Source of the DNA: Streptosporangium sp. NBC_01495
Lineage (GTDB): Bacteria > Actinomycetota > Actinomycetes > Streptosporangiales > Streptosporangiaceae
NCBI RefSeq assembly: GCF_036250735.1
Contig: NZ_CP109430.1
Span: forward strand, 496,001-560,000
Length of the DNA stretch: 64,000 nucleotides
Direction: 5' to 3'
The notes beneath the pieces were generated by a model. The model ran no database searches. It had not been told where the DNA came from and saw only the letters and a program-made list of their open reading frames with translations. Numbering within the stretch: position 1 is the first letter of the stretch; every line of letters starts with the position of its first letter. Of the stretch, positions 51,358 to 60,212 are shown piece by piece. The translations under genes were made by a program, and so were the position numbers.

Positions 51358-51658
51358 CGACAACCTGTCTCTGGAGGCGAGGACACAGGTCCGGCCTGCC
51401 CGGACGGACCGCCGCCGCCCAACCTTATCGACGTCATGGTCCAGAGGCCATGCCGGTGTCTGCCGGCGACGCTCGATCCATTTCACAATCCACGAGATCA
51501 CCCTCAGCGCGACTTTCTCAAGCCATAGTCCTCAAGTCCCTACCAGGAGGTGGGGCGAGCGACGGCCATACTCGGCGACGAGGAAGGTCGGAGTGGCTCC
51601 CAGACTCGCCGACACAAATCTGGTCCCAGGACCGTAGCCCGGCTCTCAAAGTGGCTGA
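51358..51658. other. gene-free stretch upstream of the P-loop kinase
   Basis: 300 bases without a supported gene. It contains the inverse partner (AGCCATAGTCCTCAAG, 51521-51536) of the repeat near 50595 and presumably the kinase promoter. Confidence 0.5.
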
Positions 51659-51877
51659 TATCTGGTTCTCGTAGTCACCGACATAGCCAACTGCTGGACC
51701 GACGCCTTCTGTACGGAGAACGCCCAGGTCCTGGAGCTATGGCGACGATGGAGGGCTCAGGGAACTGCGGGGTTATTCCTCACGCCGCGCGAGTCGCGGC
51801 CGCCACCACCGTCCTGCACACCGGAGTGCCGCTGGCCGTCGTCCGTGGACGAGCTGGCGGACGACGCGAGACCTTAG
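51659..51877 (+). pseudogene. possible gene remnant
   Basis: About 70 codons after an in-frame stop show moderate third-base G/C bias and a protein-like start (YLVLVVTDIANCWTDAF, ENAQVLELWRRWRAQ), ending at a TAG near 51875. There is no start or ribosome site. The second half loses coding character. It could be debris of a deleted gene or chance. Confidence 0.25.
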
Positions 51878-51949
51878 AGAAGAACCGGCGAGTGTGAGCG
51901 AGGAGGTCGAGGAAGTCGCCTCGGATCGCCCCGGCGGGGTGCCTGAAAG

Positions 51950-52046
51950 TGTGACGCGCGCGTCACAGCCTACCCACGGTGAGGCCGAGGGCGGGAATCT
52001 CGGCTCGGGGCGGGACCGAGCCGGGAGTCTCAACCCACGGCGGCGC
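51950..52046. repeat. dispersed-repeat copy B with an 18-base palindrome
   Basis: TGTGACGCGCGCGTCACA (51950-51967) is a perfect palindrome. It is followed by GCCTACCCACGGTGAGGCCG and GGGAATCTCGGCTCGGGGCG, which repeat 49066-49112 almost exactly. It runs into the 3' end of the FG-GAP gene (stop at 52030). Confidence 0.7.
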
Positions 52047-53448
52047 CGAAGTCGGCGGAGGCTGCGCCTTCGAGGGCGGGGATTTTGCCGGTGCCCGGCG
52101 AGAGCTGGACGCCCTCGGTGTCGTTGCGGCCCAGCAGGACGACCGCTCCCGCGCCTCCCCTGTCGGGCGCACCGGCGACCAGCCGGTTACCGCTGAACCC
52201 GACCGACCAGCCGAAGTGGTCACCCGTCCCGCTCTGGGTGACCAGCCTGCCCGTTCCCTGCTCGCCTATCGTGATCAGCCGGACGCCGCCCTGCCCGTCG
52301 GCGTCGAAGGGCACGCCCACGGCGAGCCTGACCTCCCCCTCGCCACCCTCGCCGGTGAACGCCAGCGAGAACCCGTAGCCCTCGCCCGGGGCCCCTTCGG
52401 AGCCCTGGTGGAAGGTGGCGAGGGGGGTGACCACCCGGGTGCCGGAGGCCTGGAACAGCTGGACGAGGCCGGAGTCCTTCACCGCCCCGCCGTCGCCGAG
52501 CGGTGCGCTCACCGCGAGGTAGCCGATGTCGTCCCGCTCGGCGTAGGCCATCGCGTAGCCGAACCGGTCGCCCGCCTCGGACCGGGCCACCTCGCGGAGG
52601 TCCCACTTCCTGCTTCCGTACTCGTCCCTGGGCTCCCGCACGTCGTAGATCACCGCGATCGACCCGGAGTCGGGCTTGCCCGCGTTGACCTGGCGGCCCG
52701 CCCCGTCGTCGTTCTCGTACGGCACCCCGACCGCGAGATCCGGCTCGTCCCGGGTGCCGCCGAGCCTGCCGATCGCCAGTGACCAGCCGAACATGTCGCC
52801 GACCTCGCCGTTGCCCGTCACGCCCCCGGTCTCCTGGGAGATCCGCCGGCCCGTGCCGGGCGTCGCGGTGCCGAAGAGGTAGACCGCGCCGGAGTCGGCC
52901 GTACCCTCGGCGTCCTCGTGCGGGGCTCCGACCGCCACCATCGTCCCGCCGGAGGTCAGGGACCAGCCGAAGTGGGCGTCGGCCTCCGGCTCCGGGGCGA
53001 CCAGGCGGGCCGTCCTGCCCCCGGGGCCGCCGTACACCACGTAGACCGCGCCCGCGTCCGCGGAGCCCGCCACGTCCGCGTACGGGGCGCCGACGAGCAG
53101 GTCCGCGCAGCCGTCGCCGTCGACCTTGGTCAGCCGTACCGACCACCCGAAGCCGTCCCCCGCCTTCGTCTCGGGGACGGTCACGGCCTTCCCGCTCTCT
53201 CCCCGGCCGAAGAGCACGTGGACGGCCCCCGCTCCGGCCAGCCCGCCGGGGTTGGCGAACGGGTCGCCGACCGCGGAGTCCTCCAGACCGTCGCCGTTGA
53301 AGTCGCTCACGCCCGCCCCGGTGCAGTCGGCGGGCGAGGCGGCGGAGGCGGCCGTGAGGATTCCACCGGGCGCGGCGAGCGCCTCGGCGGCCCCGGTGGA
53401 GGTGAACGCGATCGCGGCCGTCGCCGCGAGGGGGAGCAGCAGCCTCAA
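52030..53448 (-). CDS. secreted FG-GAP (integrin-like beta-propeller) repeat protein
   Basis: A 472-residue protein with TTG start overlapping the kinase stop by four bases. The signal peptide MRLLLPLAATAAIAFTSTGA is followed by SDFNGDGLEDSAVGDPFA, KVDGDGCADLLVGAPYADV and repeated FGWSL/GAVYVVYG units (seven or so), the calcium-binding FG-GAP pattern of alpha-integrins. It probably folds as a seven-bladed propeller outside the cell. Coupled to a transmembrane Ser/Thr kinase gene, it may be its ligand-binding partner or substrate (inference). Confidence 0.9.
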   Translation of the reverse strand: MRLLLPLAATAAIAFTSTGAAEALAAPGGILTAASAASPADCTGAGVSDFNGDGLEDSAVGDPFANPGGLAGAGAVHVLFGRGESGKAVTVPETKAGDGFGWSVRLTKVDGDGCADLLVGAPYADVAGSADAGAVYVVYGGPGGRTARLVAPEPEADAHFGWSLTSGGTMVAVGAPHEDAEGTADSGAVYLFGTATPGTGRRISQETGGVTGNGEVGDMFGWSLAIGRLGGTRDEPDLAVGVPYENDDGAGRQVNAGKPDSGSIAVIYDVREPRDEYGSRKWDLREVARSEAGDRFGYAMAYAERDDIGYLAVSAPLGDGGAVKDSGLVQLFQASGTRVVTPLATFHQGSEGAPGEGYGFSLAFTGEGGEGEVRLAVGVPFDADGQGGVRLITIGEQGTGRLVTQSGTGDHFGWSVGFSGNRLVAGAPDRGGAGAVVLLGRNDTEGVQLSPGTGKIPALEGAASADFGAAVG

Positions 53449-55649
53449 GACAACCTCACCTCGATGTTCCTGCCTCCTTCGATGACCACGCCGGTCAGTT
53501 TGGCGGGCTTGCGGGCCGGGGGCAGGTCGAAGACCAGGACGGCCTCCACCTTCGTCCCGGGGGGCAGGGCGGCGGGCAGGGCCGTCGACACCCGTTCGGG
53601 CTTGTGCGTCCCGCCGCGATCGTCGGTCAGGGTGACCGCGGCGGTGTCACCGAGCGGGACCAGCTCCCCGCCGGTGTTGATCAGCGTCAGCGGGACCGTG
53701 CAGAACCGGCCGTTCACCGGGGTGGCGTTCCCGTAGGAGGTGAGCCCGCAGGCCGGGGTACGCGGGATGATCAGCCGCGGGTCCTCGATGAAGGAGCCGG
53801 TCGTGATCGTGCGGCCCACGTCGGTGCCGCCAGTACCGGCGAGGTCGCCGGTGTCGCCGGTGGTGCCCGGCCGCGCCTGCCCCTGGTCGCCGTTCGCGTT
53901 TCCCCCACCGGTGTTCAGCAGGACGACGACCGTGACGGCCAGCGCCGCGAGCACGGCCAGCCCGGCGAACAGCCAGCGCCGCCGGGGCGCCGATCGCCCG
54001 GTGTCCGGCGCGTCCGATCCGGGTGGGTCCTGGAAGCCGGTAGAGGGCGACGAACGCGACGGGGGCGACGGGGGCAGGGTGGGCGCCTGACCCTGCACCT
54101 GGCCCTGCACCTGGGCCGACGCCTGACCCTGCACCTGGCCCTGCACCTGGGCCGACACCTGGCCCGGTGCCTGCCCCTGCGCCTGGCCCGGTGCGATCCT
54201 CGGTTCCTGGCCGGACGGCCGGGCCTGGAGGGGGCTCGTGAACGGGCGTGACGGTGAGGTCGTGGGCTCGGCCCGCATGGGGTACGGGAGCGGATTTGGC
54301 GGCGGGGTCCGCTCCGGTGCCGTCTGCGACCCCGGCGACCCCGGCGGTGCGGTCGGCGCCGTGAGGGGCGCCGGTGTCGTCCGGGACCCGGGGGCCGCCG
54401 CCGGTGTGGTGGACGGACCGGGTGCCGAGGGTGTCGGGCTCTCCGGGGGCACAGGGGGCACAGGGGGCGCAGGGGGCGCAGGGGGCGCAGGAGGCGCAGG
54501 AGGCGCCGAGGTGGGGGCCGTCCCGGGGGTGGATAGGGCCGGTACGGAGGCCGAGGCCGCCGGATCCCAGCCGGGAAGCAGTCCGGGGATGGGCGTCGGC
54601 GCCGTGGCCGGGTCGGCGAACCCCGCCTCCAGGTTCAGCGCGCTGAGGGTCTGGGTGGAGTCGGGCTCCACGTTGGCGGGCGGCTCCCAGGACTCGTTCA
54701 GCATGTCCGTGGCGATCAGCGTCGGCGGGTCGGCCCGGACGGGAGCCGGAGCGGCCGGTGCCGCGATCCCGCCGCCGACCAGGGCGATCAGCAGGTCCTG
54801 GGCGCTGGGCCGCTGGTAGGGGTCCATCTCGGTCGCGAGGCGGACCAGGTCGTTCAGCGGGGCGGGAAGCGCGCCCAGGTCGGGTGGGGTGGTGAGCAGC
54901 CGGGTGGCCATGGTCATCATGTCGCCCCGCCCGTAGGGGTGGCGGCCGTTGCCCGCGTACGCGACCATGCAGCCCCAGGCGAAGACGTCGGCGGCCGGGG
55001 TGATCTCCAGGCCGCGCACCTGCTCGGGGGCCCACCAGCCGGGGCTGCCGAGCACCTCGCCCGAGCGAGTGAAGCTGTGCGTGGAGTCGAGGGCCCTGGC
55101 GATGCCGAAGTCGATCACGCGGGGCCCCGACATGGACAGGATCACGTTGGCGGGCTTGAGGTCCCGGTGCACCAGCCCGGCGACGTGGATCGCGGCCAGC
55201 GCCGCCGCCACCCCCAGGGCGACGCCGTGCAGGGTCCCCTGCTCGAGGGCGCCGTGCTCGATGATCTGGCGGGACAGCGGCGTGCCCGCGATGTACTCGG
55301 TGACCATGTACGGGCGGCCGTCGTCGTTGCCGTTGTCGAGCACCTGCGCGGTACAGAACGAGGCCACCCGCCGGGCGTTCTCGACCTCCGTGTGGAACCT
55401 CGCCGCGAAGCCGTCCTCGATCGCGAACTCCGCCTTCACCACCTTGAGCGCGACAGGTCGTCCCGTCGGCGCCAGCGCCAGGTAGACGGTTCCCATCCCG
55501 CCCTCGCCGAGACGTCCGAGCAGGCGGTAACTCCCGATCTGCTCAGGGTCGGCGGGTCGCAGCCCCTCCACACCGGGCTGGTTCACGTCCTCTTCACCGG
55601 GAAGATTCCCCTTCTCACCGTTGGGCCCCCGTACGGCAACGTTATCCAC
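53445..55649 (-). CDS. transmembrane Ser/Thr protein kinase (PknB-like)
   Basis: A 734-residue protein with GTG start. The kinase domain lies at about 40-290: LGEGGMGTVYL (glycine loop), K69 (VALKVV), HRDLKPAN (D163) and DFG (D180-G182). A long Pro/Ala/Ser-rich linker (about 300-560) contains runs such as APPAPPAPPAPPAPP and repeated GQVQGQ units. One membrane segment WLFAGLAVLAALAVTVVVLL is followed by a ~150-residue extracellular domain that ends NIEVRLS. No PASTA repeats are present. It is coupled to the FG-GAP gene. Confidence 0.92.
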   Translation of the reverse strand: MDNVAVRGPNGEKGNLPGEEDVNQPGVEGLRPADPEQIGSYRLLGRLGEGGMGTVYLALAPTGRPVALKVVKAEFAIEDGFAARFHTEVENARRVASFCTAQVLDNGNDDGRPYMVTEYIAGTPLSRQIIEHGALEQGTLHGVALGVAAALAAIHVAGLVHRDLKPANVILSMSGPRVIDFGIARALDSTHSFTRSGEVLGSPGWWAPEQVRGLEITPAADVFAWGCMVAYAGNGRHPYGRGDMMTMATRLLTTPPDLGALPAPLNDLVRLATEMDPYQRPSAQDLLIALVGGGIAAPAAPAPVRADPPTLIATDMLNESWEPPANVEPDSTQTLSALNLEAGFADPATAPTPIPGLLPGWDPAASASVPALSTPGTAPTSAPPAPPAPPAPPAPPVPPVPPESPTPSAPGPSTTPAAAPGSRTTPAPLTAPTAPPGSPGSQTAPERTPPPNPLPYPMRAEPTTSPSRPFTSPLQARPSGQEPRIAPGQAQGQAPGQVSAQVQGQVQGQASAQVQGQVQGQAPTLPPSPPSRSSPSTGFQDPPGSDAPDTGRSAPRRRWLFAGLAVLAALAVTVVVLLNTGGGNANGDQGQARPGTTGDTGDLAGTGGTDVGRTITTGSFIEDPRLIIPRTPACGLTSYGNATPVNGRFCTVPLTLINTGGELVPLGDTAAVTLTDDRGGTHKPERVSTALPAALPPGTKVEAVLVFDLPPARKPAKLTGVVIEGGRNIEVRLS

Positions 55650-55811
55650 AACGGAACCCCTCGCGCTTCAACAGGCGTCTTTGCATCGTCTTCGGTGCGG
55701 GAAACTGGTCGGATGGCATGGGAGAGCAACCTTGGGTGATCGAGGCAAACGAGTCAAAGACCACAGCGGACCGGTGGATGCCGGGTTCGAGCCGCCGTGC
55801 GGGGAACCAGC
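55650..55811 (+). other. region between kinase and ksgA
   Basis: A 162-base divergent intergenic region presumably carrying both promoters. Nothing distinct is seen. A GGTTCGAGCC stretch near 55785 resembles a tRNA T-arm, but no tRNA can be folded around it. Confidence 0.35.
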
Positions 55812-56684
55812 ATGAGTCTTCTTGGTCCAGCGGAAATACGTATTTTGGCGAACAAGCTCAATATTCGTCCCACGAAGAAGCTCGGCCAGAACTTCGTGAT
55901 CGACGGGGGCACGGTCCGCAAGATCGTGCGGGTGGCCGGGCTTGAGCCCGGCGACGTCGTCATCGAGGTCGGCCCAGGGCTGGGCTCGCTCACCCTCGCG
56001 CTGCTTCCCGAGGTCCGCCGCGTGATCGCCGTGGAGATCGACCCCGTTCTCGCCGCCCAGCTGCCGCTGACCGTCGCCGGGCACGCCCCCGAGCTCGCCG
56101 ACCGTCTCACCGTGGTGCTCGCCGATGCCATGCGCGTGCTGCCCGCGGATCTGCCGGAGGAGAGGCCGACCGCGCTGGTCGCCAACCTCCCCTACAACGT
56201 GTCCGTGCCGGTGGTGCTGCACCTGCTGGAGACGCAGCCGTCGCTGAACAAGGTCCTGATCATGGTCCAGGCCGAGGTCGCCGACCGGCTGGCCGCCGCC
56301 CCGGGTTCCAAGGTGTACGGCATCCCCTCGGTCAAGGCCGCCTGGTACGCCGACGTCCGCCGGGCCGGTCCCGTCGGCCGTACGGTCTTCTGGCCGGTCC
56401 CCAACGTCGACTCAGGCCTGGTCGCGATGGTCCGGCGGGAGCCGCCCACGACCGTGGCCACCCGCGAGGAGGTCTTCGCGGTGGTGGACGCCGCCTTCGC
56501 CCAGCGCCGCAAGACCCTCCGCGCGGCCCTCGCCTCCTGGGCGGGTACGGCCCCCGCCGCCGAGCGGGCGCTGCGGGCCGCGGGGATCGACCCCTCCGAG
56601 CGCGGCGAGCAGCTCACCGTCGAGGACTTCGCGCGGATCGCCGAGCACCGTACGGCGGAAAGCACGGCGGAAAGCGGTGCGTAG
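55812..56684 (+). CDS. ksgA: 16S rRNA dimethyladenosine transferase
   Basis: A 290-residue protein from the ATG at 55812 with GGGGA upstream; a GTG at 55797 is in frame but less likely. SAM-binding motif I is [11 protein letters not shown] (residues 50-60). The catalytic motif IV is NLPYN (125-129), followed by [10 protein letters not shown] and [22 protein letters not shown] opens the family. It dimethylates A1518/A1519 of 16S rRNA. The ksgA-ispE order is conserved in actinobacteria. Here rpfB does not precede it. Confidence 0.95.
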   Translation: MSLLGPAEIRILANKLNIRPTKKLGQNFVIDGGTVRKIVRVAGLEPGDVVIEVGPGLGSLTLALLPEVRRVIAVEIDPVLAAQLPLTVAGHAPELADRLTVVLADAMRVLPADLPEERPTALVANLPYNVSVPVVLHLLETQPSLNKVLIMVQAEVADRLAAAPGSKVYGIPSVKAAWYADVRRAGPVGRTVFWPVPNVDSGLVAMVRREPPTTVATREEVFAVVDAAFAQRRKTLRAALASWAGTAPAAERALRAAGIDPSERGEQLTVEDFARIAEHRTAESTAESGA

Positions 56685-56769
56685 CGTGATTCGCCGGTCC
56701 GTTCGCATGCGCGGCGGAAGGATCCCGTTACGATCTGAGGTCGTGACCAGACTCGTTAAAGGGCGCAGG

Positions 56770-56789
56770 CCCCGTCCTTCAGGGCGGGG
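56770..56789. repeat. orphan IS605-type end hairpin
   Basis: CCCCGTCCTTCAGGGCGGGG, 18 of 20 bases identical to the left-end hairpin of the tnpB element (5670-5689), with the same TTCA loop and a G-T wobble in the stem. It lies in the 180-base ksgA-ispE gap with no transposase. It may be a solo element end (MITE-like) or may simply act as terminator. Confidence 0.5.
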
Positions 56790-56864
56790 TAAGCCCGGCA
56801 CGTCACAGGACGTTGATCACTTCAAGTTCGTTTTGCCCAGTGAGCGAGCCTCGATGGGGGACGC

Positions 56865-57767
56865 ATGAACTCCGTGACCGTCCGCGTGCCCGCGAAGGTC
56901 AACCTGCAGCTTGCCGTCGGGCCGCTGCGGGATGACGGCTACCACGACCTCGTCAACGTCTTCCACGCCGTCTCGATCTTCGACGAGGTCACGGCCACCG
57001 CGAAGACCGGGATGAGCGTCCGGGTGGAGGGCGAGTCCGCCGACCAGGTGCCTGAGGACCACGAGAACCTCGCGATCAAGGCCGCGCTCGCGCTGGCCGG
57101 GCACGCGGGCCGCTCGTACGGCGTGAACCTGCTCATCCGCAAGTCGATCCCGGTGGCGGGCGGCATGGCGGGCGGCAGCGCCGACGCCGCCGCGACCCTG
57201 GTCGCCTGCAACGAGCTGTGGGGCCTCGGGCTGCCGCTCGAGGACCTGATGGAGATCGCCGCCGACCTCGGCAGCGACGTCCCGTTCGCGCTGCTCGGCG
57301 GTACGGCCGTCGGCACCGGCAGGGGCGAGCGGCTGACCCCGCTGGACGTCGCGGGCACCTTCCACTGGGTGTTCGCGCTCGCCGACGGCGGCCTGTCCAC
57401 GGCCACGGTCTACGCCGAGTGCGACCGCATCCGCCAGGCGACCGGCGAGCGGGTCGCCTGGCCCCAGGCCGCCGAGCCGCTGCTGGCCGCGCTCCGCGAG
57501 GGGGACGCGGAAACTCTCGGCACCGAGCTCCGCAACGACCTGCAGCCGGCCGCCGTGATGCTGCGCGGCTCCCTGGCCCGGACCCTGGACGCCGGACGCG
57601 GATACGGGGCCCTCGGCTCGCTGGTCTCCGGCTCCGGGCCCACCTGCGCCTTCCTGGCCCGCTCCGAGTCCCACGCGGGTGAGCTGGCCGCCTCCCTGAA
57701 GGACACCGGGGTGGCGCGTGACGTCATCACCGCCCACGGCCCCGTCCCCGGCCCCGTGATCGTGTAG
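56865..57767 (+). CDS. ispE: 4-diphosphocytidyl-2-C-methyl-D-erythritol kinase
   Basis: A 300-residue GHMP kinase of the MEP isoprenoid pathway. The opening VRVPAKVNLQLAVGPLRDDG has the catalytic Lys (K11). The GHMP loop is PVAGGMAGGSADAAATL (about 95-111). The third motif GSLVSGSGPTCAFLA is near the C-terminus. It phosphorylates the 2-hydroxyl of CDP-methylerythritol. ATG at 56865 after GGGGGAC. It is encoded after ksgA as in mycobacteria. Confidence 0.95.
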   Translation: MNSVTVRVPAKVNLQLAVGPLRDDGYHDLVNVFHAVSIFDEVTATAKTGMSVRVEGESADQVPEDHENLAIKAALALAGHAGRSYGVNLLIRKSIPVAGGMAGGSADAAATLVACNELWGLGLPLEDLMEIAADLGSDVPFALLGGTAVGTGRGERLTPLDVAGTFHWVFALADGGLSTATVYAECDRIRQATGERVAWPQAAEPLLAALREGDAETLGTELRNDLQPAAVMLRGSLARTLDAGRGYGALGSLVSGSGPTCAFLARSESHAGELAASLKDTGVARDVITAHGPVPGPVIV

Positions 57768-58029
57768 CCGTTCGTGCCCCGACGACCGGGGCCGGACCGT
57801 CGCACGGGCGGAGGCGGGGCTTCCCGCGGGCCGTTCCCCGATGAGGGGCGCGAGCGAGGCCGTTTTCCCCGTGGGCGCGGCCGGGGGCGTTTCCGACAGG
57901 GGTCCCCGGGGGGCGTTCTCCCGACAGGTGTCGCGTGGCGGGAGCCGTTCCCCGATGAGGGGTCGCGCGGGTGGGGCCGTTTTTCCGATGGGGGTCGCGC
58001 CGGTCGGGAGCGGATACGCTTGTGTGGCG
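57768..58029. repeat. degenerate repeats between ispE and the ABC-F gene
   Basis: From about 57830 to 58010, four or five imperfect units of the form GCCGTTCCCCGATGAGGGG (clear at 57831-57849 and 57946-57963; degenerate between and after). No gene. The ABC-F frame is open through this stretch, which explains an over-long ORF. Confidence 0.65.
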
Positions 58030-59841
58030 ATGAATCTGGTCAATCTTGAGTCGGTCTCCCACTCCTACGGTCCCAAGCCCCTGCTCAGCGACGTCTCCCT
58101 CGGCATCGAGGTGGGCGACCGCATCGGTGTGGTCGGCCGCAACGGCGGCGGCAAGACAACCCTCATCTCGGTGATAGCCGGTGATCTCAAGCCGAACACC
58201 GGACGGGTCACCCATAACCGGGGGCTCCAGGTGGGATCGCTGTCGCAGGGCGACGACCTCGACCCGGCGCGCTCGGTGAGCGAGATCGTTCTCGGTGACA
58301 GGTCCGAGCACGAGTGGGCGGGAGACGCGGGCATCCGCGAGATCCTCGCCAGCCTGCTCGGCGACATCGACCTGACGGCGCTCGCCGGGAGTCTGTCGGG
58401 CGGTGAGCGGCGTCGCACGGCCCTGGCCAAGCTGCTCATCGACGAGCACGATCTGATCATCCTGGACGAGCCCACCAACCACCTCGACATCGAGGCCATC
58501 GACTGGCTCGCCAGGCACCTGGCGGGCCGCAGGACCGCGCTGGTGGTCGTGACCCACGACCGGTGGTTCCTGGACGCGGTCTCCACCAGGACGTGGGAGG
58601 TCGTGGACGGCGCGGTCGAGCGCTACGAGGGCGGGTACGCCGCGTACGTGCTGGCCAAGGCCGAGCGCGCCCGGGTCGCGGCCTCCACCGAGGCCCGCCG
58701 CCAGAACCTGATGCGCAAGGAGATCGCCTGGCTCCGCCGGGGCCCGCCCGCGCGGACGTCCAAGCCCAAGTTCCGCATCGACGCCGCCCAGGCGCTGATC
58801 GCCGACGAGCCTCCCGCCAGGGAGAGCGTCGAGCTGGTCAAGTTCGCCGCCGCCCGGCTGGGCCGCACGGTCTACGACCTTGAGGACGTCACCCTGCACG
58901 CCGGAGGACCCGGCCAGGGCCCGATGGTCCTCGACCACTCGACCTGGCAGTTCGGCCCCGGTGACCGGGTCGGCCTGATCGGCGTGAACGGGTCGGGCAA
59001 GTCCTCGCTGCTCCGCCTGCTCGCCGGTACCGTGCACCCCGACTCGGGCAGGCTCGTACGCGGCAAGACGGTCCGCCTGGCGCACCTGTCGCAGGAGCTG
59101 GGCGAGCTCGACCCGGAGCGCCGGGTGCTGGAGACCGTCGAGGAGATCCGCAAGTTCATCCAGGTCGGTAAGAAGGAGTGGACCGCCTCCCAGCTGCTGG
59201 AGCGCCTCGGCTTCAAGGGCGACGCGCAGTGGAAGGTCGTCGGCGACCTGTCCGGTGGCGAGCGGCGCCGCCTGCAGCTGCTCCGCCTCCTCATGGACGA
59301 CCCCAACGTGCTGCTGCTCGACGAGCCGACCAACGACCTCGACATCGAGACGCTCAACGAGCTGGAGGACCTGCTCGACGGCTGGCCGGGCACGCTGATC
59401 CTGGTCAGCCACGACCGCTACTTCCTGGAGCGGGTCACCGACAGGACCGTCGCCCTGCTCGGCGACCGCAAGCTGTCGATGCTCCCCGGCGGCGTGGACG
59501 AATACCTCGCCCGCCGCGCCTCGGGGGCGGCCCTGTCCGCGCGGGCGGCGTCCGGCGCGGTGTCCGGCACGGCCTCGGCGACCTCGTCCACCGGAGCGAA
59601 GGAGACGGCTCCCGGCCTGTCCGCGAAGGACGAGCGCGACCTCCGCAAGGAGCTCTCCCGGATGGAGCGCCAGCTCGACAAGCTGAGTGGCCGCGAGGCG
59701 AAGCTGCACGCGTCCATGGCCGACGCCGCCGCCGACTACGAGCGGCTGGCCTCGCTCGACGCGCAGCTGAAGGAGATCCTCGCGGAGAAGGAGTCGATCG
59801 AGGGCGAGTGGCTGGAGCTGGCCGACCGCCTGGGCGACTGA
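58030..59841 (+). CDS. ABC-F family ATPase (translation/antibiotic-resistance type)
   Basis: A 603-residue protein from the ATG at 58030 (MNLVNLESVSHSYG). It has two ABC domains: Walker A GRNGGGKTT (37-45) with signature LSGGERRR and ILDEPTNHLD; then GVNGSGKSS, LSGGERRRLQ and LLDEPTNDLD. The inter-domain linker (KAERARVAASTEARRQNLMR onward) is of the ABC-F P-site tRNA-interaction type. A C-terminal coiled coil (LRKELSRMERQLDKLSGREA) follows. There is no membrane domain. ABC-F proteins act on the ribosome. The conserved position after ispE argues for a housekeeping role. Confidence 0.93.
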   Translation: MNLVNLESVSHSYGPKPLLSDVSLGIEVGDRIGVVGRNGGGKTTLISVIAGDLKPNTGRVTHNRGLQVGSLSQGDDLDPARSVSEIVLGDRSEHEWAGDAGIREILASLLGDIDLTALAGSLSGGERRRTALAKLLIDEHDLIILDEPTNHLDIEAIDWLARHLAGRRTALVVVTHDRWFLDAVSTRTWEVVDGAVERYEGGYAAYVLAKAERARVAASTEARRQNLMRKEIAWLRRGPPARTSKPKFRIDAAQALIADEPPARESVELVKFAAARLGRTVYDLEDVTLHAGGPGQGPMVLDHSTWQFGPGDRVGLIGVNGSGKSSLLRLLAGTVHPDSGRLVRGKTVRLAHLSQELGELDPERRVLETVEEIRKFIQVGKKEWTASQLLERLGFKGDAQWKVVGDLSGGERRRLQLLRLLMDDPNVLLLDEPTNDLDIETLNELEDLLDGWPGTLILVSHDRYFLERVTDRTVALLGDRKLSMLPGGVDEYLARRASGAALSARAASGAVSGTASATSSTGAKETAPGLSAKDERDLRKELSRMERQLDKLSGREAKLHASMADAAADYERLASLDAQLKEILAEKESIEGEWLELADRLGD

Positions 59842-60212
59842 GCCCCGCCGGATTGCGACGAGTGGTCTGTGGCCGGACCGAAGGTCGATCGAGCGCCGGA
59901 AGCGCTCGATCGGAGATGCCGGGCGCGGACCCCTGGCTTTAGCCATGGGGAGCGCTTCAACCGATGGTCGGCGAGTATCGGCGGCCCGCGTAGCGGATCG
60001 GTCGCCTGCCGGCCGCACTTCCCGAAAAGTACGGTTCACCATCCGGGCCGTGAGGTCTCGCCAGATCTCTGACCGCATTCGCTCAGCCTGACATTCGATC
60101 CGCACATCGTTGTCGGGCGGTTATCCGATATCTTGTCCGGCGTTTTTACCGACGTTGCGGCGGGGTGTTCGGCGGCCCCGGTCGCGGTTCGAAAATCAAA
60201 GCGTGACCGGAT
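59842..60212. other. gap with terminator hairpin and orphan IS605-type right end
   Basis: 371 bases without a gene. CGATCGAGCGC/GCGCTCGATCG (59886-59896, 59902-59912) is a perfect 11-base stem and probable terminator for the ABC-F gene. CCCCTGGCT-TT-AGCCATGGGG (59930-59950), followed by AGCGCTTCAA, has the layout of the tnpB element right end (stem, TT, G-rich arm, AG...TCAA). The rest is featureless. Confidence 0.55.

Noticed and set aside
55770..55811. GGTTCGAGCC resembling a tRNA T-arm before ksgA
   Set aside because: No acceptor, D- or anticodon stem could be folded around it; probably chance in GC-rich DNA.
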